A DNA stretch of 64,000 nt from Hoeflea_A sp040932035 (GCF_040932035.1 NZ_JBFRBB010000002.1:868001-932000), one strand, 5' to 3'; numbered from the stretch's first letter, positions 50,823 through 60,908 are shown. Made by a program: numbers and translations. The notes: generated by a model from the sequence alone, not told the origin.

Positions 50823-51737
50823 TTATTCCTCCGAGCTGTCGGGAACGCCCATCGTGAAGACCCGGCTGAGCTTGATGTCATCCGCGCCGATTGTCGAAAG
50901 ATCTTCCGCCGTCACCGGACCTGTTGCGCCGGAAAACAGCCTGTTGGCCTGGCGCAGGCGCGCCCGGTCGAGGGCATTGCGGATAGAACGGGCATTGGCA
51001 AAATGCGGCTGCTGTCGACGCAGTTCGATGTATCGCGCCATCAGTTCGCGTGCCTCGTCATCGAAATGGTAGTTCTGGCCGGCGAGCATGCCTTCCGAGA
51101 TCTGCAGCAGCTCGTCTTCGCTGTAGTCGGGAAAGTCCAGATGGTGGGCTATGCGGGAGCGAAAGCCCGGATTGCTCTCGAAGAATTTGTCCATTCGGTC
51201 CGAATAGCCGGCCAGGATCACGACCAGATCCTCGCGGTTGTTTTCCATCACCTGCAGCAGAATTTCGATGGCTTCCTGACCGTAGTCCCGCTCGTTGTCG
51301 GGACGGTAGAGGTAATAGGCCTCGTCGATGAACAAGACCCCGCCCATCGCCCGCTTGAGGATCTCTTTCGTCTTCGGTGCGGTGTGGCCGATATACTGAC
51401 CGACCAGATCGTCGCGCGTCACCGACACGAGATGACCCTTTCGAACATAGCCGAGGCGATGCAGGATATTGGCCATCCGCAGTGCCACAGTCGTCTTGCC
51501 CGTGCCGGGATTGCCGGTGAAGTTCATATGCAAGGTCGGCGTTTCGTGGCTGAGCCCCATGGCTTTCCTGGCCCGCTCAACGATCAGCAGCGCTGCGATC
51601 TCTCTGATGCGCTGCTTGACGGGCTTCAGCCCCACAAGTTCACGGTCGAGTTCGTCCAGGACCTCGGCAACGCCCGAGGTCCTGTATTCTTCGCCCAAGT
51701 CAATGGTCTGCGGCAGGCTTTCTGCAGGTTCACCCAT
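50823..51737 (-). CDS. cbbX: Red-type RubisCO activase
   Basis: The 304-residue AAA+ protein has Walker A FTGNPGTGKTTVALRM (about residues 72-87) and Walker B VLFIDEAYYLYRP, followed by the sensor segment LVVILAGYSDRMDKF. CbbX hexamers pull the C-terminus of red-type CbbL to release inhibitory sugar phosphates. It lies 9 bp after cbbS, as in other form IC operons. Confidence 0.97.
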   Translation of the reverse strand: MGEPAESLPQTIDLGEEYRTSGVAEVLDELDRELVGLKPVKQRIREIAALLIVERARKAMGLSHETPTLHMNFTGNPGTGKTTVALRMANILHRLGYVRKGHLVSVTRDDLVGQYIGHTAPKTKEILKRAMGGVLFIDEAYYLYRPDNERDYGQEAIEILLQVMENNREDLVVILAGYSDRMDKFFESNPGFRSRIAHHLDFPDYSEDELLQISEGMLAGQNYHFDDEARELMARYIELRRQQPHFANARSIRNALDRARLRQANRLFSGATGPVTAEDLSTIGADDIKLSRVFTMGVPDSSEE

Positions 51738-51746
51738 CGGTACCTC

Positions 51747-52136
51747 CTAACGTCCCGCCCTGAGCCCATATGTCTGGGTCCGGCCGTGACGGTCAAAACG
51801 GGCCAGATCGAGCTTCGGCTCCACCGCCGGACGGTTGACGATGAACGACATGCGCACCGTTTCCCAGCCGCGTGTATTGTCGAACGCGTTGATGCGGATG
51901 TAGTGATCCGGCTTCGCCGCGCGGCATTCCTCCAGCTCCATCATCACGCCCTTGGCATCGCGCAGGTCGAACATCGGATGGCCCCACATTTCCCAGTAAT
52001 TGTTCCGGGGATGCGGATCGTCCGTATATTCGATACCAATGGCCCATTCCTGCTCCAGGCAATACTCAACCTGGGCATTGATCTGCTCGTCATCGAGATC
52101 CGGAAGAAACGAAAAACATCCTTGTGTGATACGCAT
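51747..52136 (-). CDS. cbbS: RubisCO small subunit, red-type
   Basis: The 129-residue small subunit begins MRITQGCFSFLPDLDDEQI and contains VEYCLEQEWAIGIEYTDDPHPRNNYWEMWGHPMFD. The C-terminal extension FDRHGRTQTYGLR forms the hairpin typical of form IC enzymes. ATG 52136 is supported by homology; the upstream frame is antisense to cbbL sequence. Confidence 0.97.
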   Translation of the reverse strand: MRITQGCFSFLPDLDDEQINAQVEYCLEQEWAIGIEYTDDPHPRNNYWEMWGHPMFDLRDAKGVMMELEECRAAKPDHYIRINAFDNTRGWETVRMSFIVNRPAVEPKLDLARFDRHGRTQTYGLRAGR

Positions 52137-52158
52137 GATCAGTCTCCTTTTCTGCCGG

Positions 52159-53622
52159 TCACATGGATACGGCCGGGGTCGGAACGAAGTCCGACGTGTC
52201 GGTGGATGTGTAGTTGAAGGTAATGTTGCCCCAGGTATCGAGCGCGGCTTCCAGCGGCTTGCACCACTTGGCGGCCTCGCGCAGGATTTCCGGACCTTCG
52301 TTCTTGATGTCGCGGCCCTCGTTGCGGGCAAGGACCATGGCTTCGAGCGCAACGCGGTTGGCCGTCGCACCCGCCTGGATACCCATTGGGTGGCCGATCG
52401 TTCCGCCGCCGAACTGCAGCACCACATCGTCGCCGAAGAGGTCGATAAGCTGATGCATCTGACCGGCGTGAATACCGCCGGACGCGACGGGCATGACCTT
52501 GTTCAGGTCTCCCCAATCCTGATCGAAGAACAGGCCACGCGGCAGATCGACCTCATTGTGCGTTTCCCGGCAGGCATTGTAGTAGCCCTGTACCGTCAGC
52601 GGATCGCCTTCCAGCTTACCGACGGCAGTACCGCAGTGAAGATGGTCGACACCGGCAAGCCGCAGCCATTTGGCGATCACACGGAACGAGATGCCGTGGT
52701 TCTTCTGGCGCGTATAGGTGCCGTGGCCGGCACGGTGCATGTGCAAGATCATATCGTTCTGGCGGCACCATTCCGAAATGGACTGTGTAGCCGTCCAGCC
52801 GATGATGAGATCGACCATGACGATGACGGATCCAAGCTCCTTGGCGAACTCCGCCCGGCGGTACATTTCCTCCATCGTGCCGGCTGTGATGTTGAGATAG
52901 TGACCCTTGACCTCACCGGTCTGCGCCGATGCCAGGTTCACTGCCTCCATGCAATATAGGAACCGGTCGCGCCAGTGCATGAATGGTTGCGAGTTGATGT
53001 TCTCGTCGTCCTTCATGAAATCGAGGCCACCCTTCAGGCCTTCATAGACAACGCGGCCGTAGTTCTTGCCGGAAAGACCGAGCTTCGGCTTGGTGGTCGC
53101 GCCAAGCAGCGGTTTGCCGAACTTGTCGAGACGCTCGCGTTCGACGACGATGCCGGTCGGCGGCCCCTTGAAGGTTTTGACGTAGGAAATCGGAAAGCGC
53201 ATATCTTCCAGTCGTGCCGCCATCAGCGGCTTGAAGGAAAAGACGTTGCCGATGATCGATGCCGTCAGGTTGGCGATAGACCCCTCCTCGAAGAGGATCA
53301 GATCGTAGGCGACATAGCAAAAATACTGCCCTTCCTGACCTGGAACCGGTTCAACGCGGTAGGCCTTGGCGCGGTAGGAATCGCAGGCCGTCAGCCGGTC
53401 GGTCCAGACCACGGTCCAGGTCGCGGTGGAACTTTCGCCGGCAACAGCGGCAGCCGCTTCGATCGGGTCCACGCCCTCCTGCGGTGTGATGCGAAATAGC
53501 GCAATGACGTCTGTGTCCTTGGGCTCGTAGTCGCCGTCCCAATAGCCCATTTGGGCATACTTGAGGACGCCGGCCTTGTAGCGTTCCTTGCCCTTGATCT
53601 CTGTCTTGGCGTCGGTGTTCAT
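52159..53622 (-). CDS. cbbL: RubisCO large subunit, form IC (red-type)
   Basis: The 487-residue protein has the carbamylated lysine in GGLDFMKDDENINSQPF (about residues 195-211), KTFKGPPTGIVVER, the histidine of HRAGHGTY and the loop-6 lysine in HCGTAVGKLEGDP. The C-terminal extension (TSTDTSDFVPTPAVSM) is that of red-type enzymes, the handle used by CbbX. It catalyses CO2 fixation onto ribulose-1,5-bisphosphate. Start ATG 53622. Confidence 0.98.
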   Translation of the reverse strand: MNTDAKTEIKGKERYKAGVLKYAQMGYWDGDYEPKDTDVIALFRITPQEGVDPIEAAAAVAGESSTATWTVVWTDRLTACDSYRAKAYRVEPVPGQEGQYFCYVAYDLILFEEGSIANLTASIIGNVFSFKPLMAARLEDMRFPISYVKTFKGPPTGIVVERERLDKFGKPLLGATTKPKLGLSGKNYGRVVYEGLKGGLDFMKDDENINSQPFMHWRDRFLYCMEAVNLASAQTGEVKGHYLNITAGTMEEMYRRAEFAKELGSVIVMVDLIIGWTATQSISEWCRQNDMILHMHRAGHGTYTRQKNHGISFRVIAKWLRLAGVDHLHCGTAVGKLEGDPLTVQGYYNACRETHNEVDLPRGLFFDQDWGDLNKVMPVASGGIHAGQMHQLIDLFGDDVVLQFGGGTIGHPMGIQAGATANRVALEAMVLARNEGRDIKNEGPEILREAAKWCKPLEAALDTWGNITFNYTSTDTSDFVPTPAVSM

Positions 53623-53649
53623 GAAAGTATCCTTTCCAACTCGGAGGAT

Positions 53650-54729
53650 TTAAGCGGCTTTGGCCGGTGAAAGTGCGGGATCGAGAGCGCCCTCTGTGTA
53701 GCGCTTTGCCATCTCGTCCAGCGGAACGACCCTGATCTTCGAAGCGTTGCCGGCGGTGCCGAAGGCTTCGAAACGGTCACGGCAAAGATCGCGCATGGCG
53801 TCCATTGCCGGCTTCAGGAATTTGCGCGGGTCGAATTCGGAGGGTTTTTCCTGAGCGATTTTCCGGAACTGCCCGGTCATTGCCATGCGGCAATCCGTGT
53901 CGATATTGACCTTGCGCACGCCGTGCTTGATACCACGCACGATTTCTTCGACAGGCACACCGAAGGTCTGCGGCATCTCACCGCCAAACGCATTGATGAT
54001 GTCCTGCAGTTCCTGCGGCACGGAAGACGATCCGTGCATGACCAGATGCGTATTGGGCAGCTTCTGGTGGATTTCCTCGATCACCTTCATAGCGAGAATG
54101 TCGCCGTCCGGCTTGCGGGAAAATTTGTAGGCGCCGTGCGACGTACCGCAGGCGATTGCCAGCGCGTCCACTTTGGTTCGCAGGACAAAATCAACCGCCT
54201 GATCGGGATCGGTCAGGAGTTGATCGTGGGATAGCTTGCCTTCCGCCCCGTGACCGTCCTCTGCTTCGGATTCGCCGGTTTCGAGCGATCCAAGCACACC
54301 AAGCTCACCTTCGACCGATGCCCCGACCCAATGGGCCATACGGGCAACCCGCTCGGTGATCTCGACATTGTATTCGTAAGACGCAGGTGTCTTGGCATCG
54401 GCCTCGAGCGAGCCGTCCATCATCACGGATGTAAAGCCGTGGCGGATGGCGGTCATGCAGGTGGCTTCATTGTTGCCGTGGTCCTGGTGCATACAGACGG
54501 GTATTTCCGGATAGATCTCCACGAGTGCGTCGATCATGCGCGCAAGCATGATGTCATGGGCGTAGGAGCGCGCACCGCGCGACGCCTGTATGATCACTGG
54601 CGCGTCGCAAGCGCGTGCGGCCTCCATGATCGCCAGGCCCTGCTCCATATTATTGATGTTGAAAGCCGGCACGCCGTAGGAATGTTCGGCGGCATGGTCC
54701 AACAGTTGACGAAGTGTGATGCGGGCCAT
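53650..54729 (-). CDS. cbbA: Fructose-bisphosphate aldolase, class II
   Basis: The 359-residue zinc-dependent aldolase has VCMHQDHGNNEATCMTAI, the zinc histidines and DALAIACGTSHGAYKF, and the phosphate-binding VMHGSSSVPQELQDIINAFGG. It forms FBP and probably sedoheptulose-1,7-bisphosphate in the Calvin cycle. ATG 54729 overlaps nothing and is 2 bp after the pgk stop. Confidence 0.96.
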   Translation of the reverse strand: MARITLRQLLDHAAEHSYGVPAFNINNMEQGLAIMEAARACDAPVIIQASRGARSYAHDIMLARMIDALVEIYPEIPVCMHQDHGNNEATCMTAIRHGFTSVMMDGSLEADAKTPASYEYNVEITERVARMAHWVGASVEGELGVLGSLETGESEAEDGHGAEGKLSHDQLLTDPDQAVDFVLRTKVDALAIACGTSHGAYKFSRKPDGDILAMKVIEEIHQKLPNTHLVMHGSSSVPQELQDIINAFGGEMPQTFGVPVEEIVRGIKHGVRKVNIDTDCRMAMTGQFRKIAQEKPSEFDPRKFLKPAMDAMRDLCRDRFEAFGTAGNASKIRVVPLDEMAKRYTEGALDPALSPAKAA

Positions 54730-54731
54730 GG

Positions 54732-55946
54732 TCAAGCCTCCTCCAGGGTTTTTTCTTTGAGAATTTCGATGCCGGGCAGGTCCTTGCCTTCGAGCCATTC
54801 CAGGAAGGCTCCGCCGGCGGTCGACACGTAAGTAAAACGATCGGCAACGCCGGCGGCATTAAGCGCGGCAACCGTGTCGCCGCCGCCGGCGACGGTTACC
54901 AGGCTGCCGCCTTCAGTCAGCTCTGCGGCTGTTCGCGCCGTAGCTCTGGTAGCAGCATCAAAGGGCGGGATCTCGAAAGCGCCGAGCGGCCCGTTCCACA
55001 AAAGGGTTTTGCAGCCCTTCAGGGTTTTCGCGATCCGGTCACAGCTCTTCTCACCGGCGTCGAGCGCCATCATGTCAGCCGGAATATTGTCCACCAGAAC
55101 AGTCTTGGAGGGAGCGTTCGCTTCGAACGCACCGGCAACGACAACATCATCAGGCAGGATCATCTCACATCCGGAAACCTCGGCCTTTCCGAGAATCTCG
55201 AGAGCTTTGCCAATGGCATCGCGTTCACAAAGCGACGTTCCGACGTTGCGGCCGAGTGCGGCCAAAAAAGTATTTGCCATGCCGCCGCCGACAATCAGGT
55301 GATCGACCTTCGACACGAGATGCTGCAGAACATCGATCTTGGTCGAAACCTTGGCCCCGCCGACAAGCGCGGCGACAGGTCGCTCCGGGTTTTCCAGCGC
55401 TGTTTCCAGCGCATCGACTTCGGATAGCAGCGACGGCCCCGCAAATGCCGGCATTATTGAAGCAATGGCATGGGTCGATGCATGGGCACGGTGGGCGCAG
55501 GAGAAGGCGTCATTGACGTAAATGTCGCCATTGACCGACAGACGGAAGGCAAAGTTGCGGCTGTTATCGGTCTCGCCACTGTGGAAGCGCAGGTTCTCAA
55601 GAAGCACGATGCTCCCGGCAGGCAGATTGCCCGTCCCGCGTTCCGCAATGCCTCCAACGCAATCGGAAACGAATTTCACATCACAACCGAGAGCGCTGCC
55701 AAGAGCGGCTGCAATCGGCCGTGTTGAATAGAGCGGGTTCGGTTCGGCATTCGGTCGTCCAAGATGGGTCATGATGACCGCTTTGCCGCCCCGGTCCACA
55801 ATGTCGCGGACGGTCGGCACGAACCGCTCGATCCGTGTGGCGTCGGTAATGACGCCGCCTTTCATGGGCACATTGAGATCAGCGCGGATCAGCACCGTCT
55901 TGCCGGCAACGTCCGCCTGTCTGATATCGGGTAAATGACGCGCCAT
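54732..55946 (-). CDS. cbbK: Phosphoglycerate kinase
   Basis: The 404-residue kinase phosphorylates 3-phosphoglycerate. It has VLIRADLNVPMKGG at the N-terminus, MTHLGRPNAEPNP, GGAKVSTKIDVLQHLV and, at the C-terminus, GGGDTVAALNAAGVADRFTYVSTAGGAFLEWLEG. ATG 55946 shares a base with the gap stop (TGATG); the longer frame is inside gap. Confidence 0.96.
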   Translation of the reverse strand: MARHLPDIRQADVAGKTVLIRADLNVPMKGGVITDATRIERFVPTVRDIVDRGGKAVIMTHLGRPNAEPNPLYSTRPIAAALGSALGCDVKFVSDCVGGIAERGTGNLPAGSIVLLENLRFHSGETDNSRNFAFRLSVNGDIYVNDAFSCAHRAHASTHAIASIMPAFAGPSLLSEVDALETALENPERPVAALVGGAKVSTKIDVLQHLVSKVDHLIVGGGMANTFLAALGRNVGTSLCERDAIGKALEILGKAEVSGCEMILPDDVVVAGAFEANAPSKTVLVDNIPADMMALDAGEKSCDRIAKTLKGCKTLLWNGPLGAFEIPPFDAATRATARTAAELTEGGSLVTVAGGGDTVAALNAAGVADRFTYVSTAGGAFLEWLEGKDLPGIEILKEKTLEEA

Positions 55947-56953
55947 CAGATGAGCCTTCCCATGGCAACGGCCGTATCGGCCATGCGGTTGGAAAAGCCC
56001 CACTCATTGTCATACCAGGAAAGGATGCGGCACATGGTGCCTTCCATCACCTTGGTCTGATCCATGTGGAAGACGGAAGAATGCGGATCGTGGTTGAAAT
56101 CCATCGAAACAAGCGGCTCGTCCGTAAAACCGAGGATGCCCTTGAGCTCTCCGTTGGCGGCTTCCTGGATGGCGGCGTTGATTTCAATCACCGTGGTCTG
56201 CCGCGAGGCGATGAAAGTAAGATCGACAACCGAGACATTCGGTGTCGGAACGCGAATGGCAACGCCGTCCAGCTTGCCGTTGAGTTCCGGCAGGACGAGA
56301 CCGACGGCCTTGGCCGCGCCGGTCGATGTGGGGATCATCGACGAAGCCGCCGCGCGGGCGCGATAGAGGTCCTTGTGCATGGTATCGAGCGTCGGCTGAT
56401 CACCCGTGTAGGAGTGGATGGTGGTCATGAAACCGCGATCGATGCCGACGGCCTGGTTGATTACGTAAGCAACCGGCGACAGGCAATTGGTCGTGCACGA
56501 CGCGTTGGAAACAACGTGATCGTCCGGCGTCAGCGCACCATGGTTCACGCCGTAGACAATGGTTTTGTCTGCTCCCGAAGCCGGAGCTGAAACAAGCACG
56601 CGGCTGGAGCCGTTTTCCAGATGCTGTGCTGCCTGTTCGCGCGAGGTGAAGATGCCTGTGCACTCCAGTGCGACGTCTACATCACCCCAGGGAAGTTCCT
56701 TCGGGTCGCGGATAGCGGTGACCTTGATGGGTCCCCTGCCCACATCAATCGTCTCGCCCTCAACCGTCACCGTGCCGGGAAAGCGGCCGTGGACGGAATC
56801 ATAACGCATCAGGTGCGCATTGGTTTCCACCGGTCCGAGATCATTGATGGCAACGACCTCGATATCGGTTCTGCCGGATTCGATGATAGCGCGCAGGACA
56901 TTGCGGCCGATGCGGCCGAAACCATTGATGGCGACTTTGACGGGCTGGTTCAC
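55946..56953 (-). CDS. cbbG: Glyceraldehyde-3-phosphate dehydrogenase
   Basis: The 335-residue enzyme begins AINGFGRIGRNVLRAI and has the active-site segment SNASCTTNCLSP (catalytic cysteine near residue 153). YDNEWGFSNRM is at the C-terminus. The start is GTG 56953, with GGAGAAG upstream; no ATG is in frame nearby. The acidic/NDL segment after the Rossmann glycine loop suggests NAD preference, though Calvin-cycle homologues may use either. Confidence 0.96.
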   Translation of the reverse strand: MNQPVKVAINGFGRIGRNVLRAIIESGRTDIEVVAINDLGPVETNAHLMRYDSVHGRFPGTVTVEGETIDVGRGPIKVTAIRDPKELPWGDVDVALECTGIFTSREQAAQHLENGSSRVLVSAPASGADKTIVYGVNHGALTPDDHVVSNASCTTNCLSPVAYVINQAVGIDRGFMTTIHSYTGDQPTLDTMHKDLYRARAAASSMIPTSTGAAKAVGLVLPELNGKLDGVAIRVPTPNVSVVDLTFIASRQTTVIEINAAIQEAANGELKGILGFTDEPLVSMDFNHDPHSSVFHMDQTKVMEGTMCRILSWYDNEWGFSNRMADTAVAMGRLI

Positions 56954-56968
56954 TTTTGTCTTCTCCGC

Positions 56969-58972
56969 TTATCGAGTGAGGTCGAGGGCAAGGTTCGCGA
57001 CACGCTCGGCGGTAATTCCGAAATGGTCGTAGAGCTCTGCCGCCGGTGCGCTGGCACCGAAGGAATTCATGCCGATGAAGGCGCCCCGCTCGCCGATCCA
57101 GCGGTCCCATCCAAGACGGCTTGCCGCCTCGATACCGATCCGCGGCGCGGCGCCAAGGACTTCTTCGCGGTAGGCCTCATCCTGTTCTTCGAACAGCTCC
57201 CAGCAGGGCATTGAAACGACGGCCGCGCGAATGCTGTGCTCGGCCAGCAATTCACCGGCTGCGGCCTTTGCGATTTCCAGTTCCGAACCCGTGGCTATCA
57301 GCGTGATATCGCGCTTGCCATAGGGCTCGTGCAGCACATAGGCGCCCCGCTTTGAAAGGTTCTCATCCGTATGGGCGTCACGCAGCATGGGCAGTCCCTG
57401 CCGCGAAAGCACCAGCACGCTCGGCCTGTCTTTCGAAGAGAGCGCAACCTCCCAGGCTTCGGCGGTTTCGATGATATCGGCGGGGCGGAACACATTGATG
57501 TTCGGTGTCGCCCGCAGCATGGCCAGATGTTCTATCGGCTGGTGGGTCGGGCCGTCTTCGCCAAGCCCGATGGAATCGTGCGTCATGACATAAATGACCC
57601 GCTGACCCATCAGCGCCGACAGGCGCATCGCGCCGCGCGCATAATCGGCAAAACACAAGAACGTGCCGCCATAGGGGATGAAACCGCCATGCAACGCCAG
57701 CCCGTTCATCGCGGCGGCCATGCCGTGTTCGCGAATGCCGTAATGTATGTACCGGCCTTCAAAACCGTCGGGTCCGACCGGCGTCAGATCCTTTGTGATC
57801 GTCAAATTCGAATGGGTGAGGTCCGCAGAACCGCCAACAGTCAGACCGCATATGGAATTGATCACCTCGAGAGCCATTTCAGAGGCCTTGCGCGTCGCCA
57901 CCTTTGAGGCCTTTTCGACATGGCATTTGCGGAAATCGCACAACGCTTGTTCCAAACGCCCATCAACTTCACCGGCAACTGCTTCTTCGAAGGATTCGCG
58001 ATGCGGGCTGGACGACAACCGATCCCGCCAGGCTGTACGGTTTTCTTCACCGCGTGCCGCAATAGCGCGCCAGCCCTCGAGGACATTGCCGGGAATTTCA
58101 AAGGGCTCATGCGGCCAGCTGATATTGTTGCGGACGGCGGCGATTTCATCATGGCCGAGGGGCGCGCCGTGGGTCTTTTCAGACCCTTCCAGGTTCGGCG
58201 CACCCTTGCCGATAAGCGTGCGGCATGCAATCAGGGAGGGTTTTTCCGATTTGCGCGCCTTTTCAATGGCTTCGGCAATTTCATTCAAGTCATGACCATC
58301 GACGGATATGACGTCCCAGCCGGCCGCCAGAAAACGTGCCGGCTGGTCCGTCGAGGTCGACAGGGAGGTCGAGCCGTCAATGGAGATGCGGTTGTCGTCC
58401 CAAAGAACGATCAGCCGCGACAATTTCAGATGACCGGCAAGATCGATGGCCTCGTGACTGATCCCCTCCTGCAGGCAGCCGTCGCCGGCAATCACATAGG
58501 TGTAGTGATCGACAAGCGCTTCACCGAAACGCGCCGCCATCATACGTTCGCCGAGCGCCATTCCGACAGCCGTTGCAATGCCCTGGCCCAGAGGCCCGGT
58601 CGTCGTCTCAATGCCTTTCGCATGACCGAATTCGGGATGTCCTGCGGTGCGGCTGCCAAGCTGGCGAAAACGCCGCAGTTCCCCCATCGGCATATCGTCG
58701 TAGCCAAGCAGATGGTGAAGCGCATATTGCAGCATCGAACCGTGACCTGCCGAGAGCACGAACCGGTCGCGGTCGGGCCATTGGGGATTTTGCGGGTCGA
58801 TATTGATGAACCGGTTAAAAAGGACGGTTGCCGCGTCGGCCATTCCCATCGGCATGCCGGGATGGCCGGAATTGGCCTTTTGAACCGCATCCATCGCGAG
58901 AGCGCGAATGGCATGCGCCATGTCCTGCTCGTTTGCCGCGGCGCTCGATATTTCCTTGCTCTGGATATTCAT
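56969..58972 (-). CDS. cbbT: Transketolase
   Basis: The 667-residue ThDP enzyme moves two-carbon units in the Calvin cycle. It has KANSGHPGMPMGMADAATVLF, the ThDP motif GDGCLQEGISHEAIDLAGH...LWDDN (about residues 160-193), GIREHGMAAAMNGLALHG, and a transketolase C-domain. It lies between prk and gap with 9 and 15 bp gaps. Start ATG 58972. Confidence 0.97.
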   Translation of the reverse strand: MNIQSKEISSAAANEQDMAHAIRALAMDAVQKANSGHPGMPMGMADAATVLFNRFINIDPQNPQWPDRDRFVLSAGHGSMLQYALHHLLGYDDMPMGELRRFRQLGSRTAGHPEFGHAKGIETTTGPLGQGIATAVGMALGERMMAARFGEALVDHYTYVIAGDGCLQEGISHEAIDLAGHLKLSRLIVLWDDNRISIDGSTSLSTSTDQPARFLAAGWDVISVDGHDLNEIAEAIEKARKSEKPSLIACRTLIGKGAPNLEGSEKTHGAPLGHDEIAAVRNNISWPHEPFEIPGNVLEGWRAIAARGEENRTAWRDRLSSSPHRESFEEAVAGEVDGRLEQALCDFRKCHVEKASKVATRKASEMALEVINSICGLTVGGSADLTHSNLTITKDLTPVGPDGFEGRYIHYGIREHGMAAAMNGLALHGGFIPYGGTFLCFADYARGAMRLSALMGQRVIYVMTHDSIGLGEDGPTHQPIEHLAMLRATPNINVFRPADIIETAEAWEVALSSKDRPSVLVLSRQGLPMLRDAHTDENLSKRGAYVLHEPYGKRDITLIATGSELEIAKAAAGELLAEHSIRAAVVSMPCWELFEEQDEAYREEVLGAAPRIGIEAASRLGWDRWIGERGAFIGMNSFGASAPAAELYDHFGITAERVANLALDLTR

Positions 58973-58981
58973 GACTTCTCC

Positions 58982-59854
58982 TCAGGACGCGCGGCGTTTC
59001 AGGTCGATTAGCTTGTGGATGAGCGGCGTGAAAATCAGCTGCATGGCGAGATCAAGCTTCTCGCCGGAACAAACGATGGAATTGGCGCGCGACATGAAAC
59101 TGCCGTCGAGCATCGAAAGCAGGTAGGGAAAATCGATACCGCGCGGATTGGCAAAGCGGATCACAAGCATGGATTCGGCCGGCGTTGGGATCCAGCGCGC
59201 CGTAAACGGGTTGGACGTGTCGACCGTCGGCACGCGCTGGAAGTTGATGTTTGTCTCGGAAAACTGCGGGCAGATATAGCGGGCATAATCGGGCATGCGC
59301 CGCAGAATCGTCTCGGTCACCGCCTCGGTGGAATAACCGCGCAGCGACTTGTCGCGATGGGTCTTTTGTATCCATTCCAGGTTGATGACCGGCACAACAC
59401 CGATTTTCAGATCGATGTGGCGCGGAAGATCAACATCGCCCGTCTTCACACACCCATGCAGGCCTTCATAAAACAGAAGATCGCTTTCCGGCAGGTTTTC
59501 CCATTCGGTGAATGTTCCGGGCGGAGAGCCGTAAAGCTCGGCTTCCGCGTCGTCGTGGACATAGCGGCGCGTCTTGCCGGTCCCCTTTCGCCCGTACTCC
59601 TCGAACACGGATTCGAGAATCTCCAGCTCGTTTGCCTCCGGGCTGAAATGGGAAAAATTTACATTGCCGTCTTCCTCTTCCTGCTTGACCTTGGCCCGCA
59701 TGCCTTCACGGTCATAGCGGTGAAAGGCGTCGCCCTCGATAAAGGCCGCGGTCATGCCTTCGCGTTTGAAGATCTTCTCAAACGTGTCCTTGACGGTGGT
59801 CGTTCCAGCGCCCGAGGATCCGGTGATCGCGATGATGGGATGTTTGTGTGACAT
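58982..59854 (-). CDS. cbbP: Phosphoribulokinase
   Basis: The 290-residue proteobacterial-type enzyme has the P-loop ITGSSGAGTTTVKDTFEKIF, EGDAFHRYDREGMR, and NFSHFSPEANELEILESVF. It makes ribulose-1,5-bisphosphate from ribulose-5-phosphate and ATP, the defining Calvin-cycle step besides RubisCO. ATG 59854 (MSHKHPII) is preferred over upstream frame that lies in fbp. Confidence 0.97.
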   Translation of the reverse strand: MSHKHPIIAITGSSGAGTTTVKDTFEKIFKREGMTAAFIEGDAFHRYDREGMRAKVKQEEEDGNVNFSHFSPEANELEILESVFEEYGRKGTGKTRRYVHDDAEAELYGSPPGTFTEWENLPESDLLFYEGLHGCVKTGDVDLPRHIDLKIGVVPVINLEWIQKTHRDKSLRGYSTEAVTETILRRMPDYARYICPQFSETNINFQRVPTVDTSNPFTARWIPTPAESMLVIRFANPRGIDFPYLLSMLDGSFMSRANSIVCSGEKLDLAMQLIFTPLIHKLIDLKRRAS

Positions 59855-59870
59855 CGGCTGGAGTTCTCCG

Positions 59871-60908
59871 TCAGGCCCTGAACAGGCCGCGATTGGTAAA
59901 CAGCGGGTGGCGGTCCGCGATGGATGACGGGTCGCTGTGATAGCGTCCGATCGTTGCAACCTCCTTGTAGGAACCGAAGACCAGGGGCGTGCGCTGATGC
60001 ACGTCGCGCGGCGTGAGTTCGAGGATGCGCGTCAGCCCGTCCGTCGCGGCACCGCCGGCCTGTTCAATGAGCATGGCAATCGGGTTGGCTTCATAGACAA
60101 GCCGCAGGCGGCCGTTCGCATAGCCCCTGCGACCGTCACCCGGATAGAGAAAGACGCCACCGCGAATGAGGATGCGGTACGTATCGGCAACGAGCGAAGC
60201 GATCCAGCGCATATTGAAATCCTCGGCGCGCGGTCCTTCCGATCCCGCAAGGCAGTCGTCGATGTAAAGCCGTACCGCTTCATCCCAGTGCCGGTAGTTT
60301 GACGCGTTGATTGCGAATTCCCGCGCCGTCCTTGGAATCGCGATGGATTCATATGCTTCAACGAATGTTCCGAGGCGGCCCGAAAACACATAAATGCGCG
60401 TGCCTGAACCTGTCGTCAGCACCAGTGCCAACTGCGGGCCATAGATGAAAAAGCCTGCTGCAAGCTGGCTTTCGCCGGTCTGCGCGAAGGTTGCTCCGGG
60501 TCCTTCCCCGCAAGGCAGGATCGAAAATATTGTGCCGATCGAGACGTTGGTGTCGATGTTCGAGGAGCCGTCTAGCGGGTCGATGGCAACCGCGATATCC
60601 GATTGTGTATTGATGGTGACAGGCCCGGGAAGTTCCTCGGACGCATAATAGGCAATGCCCGCCTGCCGCGCCGCGTCGAGGAAGCGGTTATCGGCGTGAA
60701 CATCAAGTTCCTTTTGCGCGTCGCCGTCGGCATTGGAGGTAGACCGGCTTCCAGCAAATGCGGCGCCGAGAGCGCCTTCGTTGACCGATTTGCGAATCTG
60801 AACGGCCGCACCGGCGAAGGCGCGAATTGTGTTTGCAATCTGCTGCCGCACCGGATCGTTCGAACCGGTATAGGTATTCAGATAAGCGTCAAGCGTTGCA
60901 GACTGCAT
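59871..60908 (-). CDS. cbbF: Fructose-1,6-bisphosphatase, class I
   Basis: The 345-residue enzyme has the metal-binding DIAVAIDPLDGSSNIDTNVSIGTIFSI (about residues 125-151), YASEELPGP and GGVFLYPGDGRRGYANGRLRLVYEANPIAMLIEQAGG near the C-terminus. It is the first gene of the operon. ATG 60908 has GGGAGGAA. The 118-bp gap to cbbR carries the shared regulatory region. Confidence 0.96.
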   Translation of the reverse strand: MQSATLDAYLNTYTGSNDPVRQQIANTIRAFAGAAVQIRKSVNEGALGAAFAGSRSTSNADGDAQKELDVHADNRFLDAARQAGIAYYASEELPGPVTINTQSDIAVAIDPLDGSSNIDTNVSIGTIFSILPCGEGPGATFAQTGESQLAAGFFIYGPQLALVLTTGSGTRIYVFSGRLGTFVEAYESIAIPRTAREFAINASNYRHWDEAVRLYIDDCLAGSEGPRAEDFNMRWIASLVADTYRILIRGGVFLYPGDGRRGYANGRLRLVYEANPIAMLIEQAGGAATDGLTRILELTPRDVHQRTPLVFGSYKEVATIGRYHSDPSSIADRHPLFTNRGLFRA

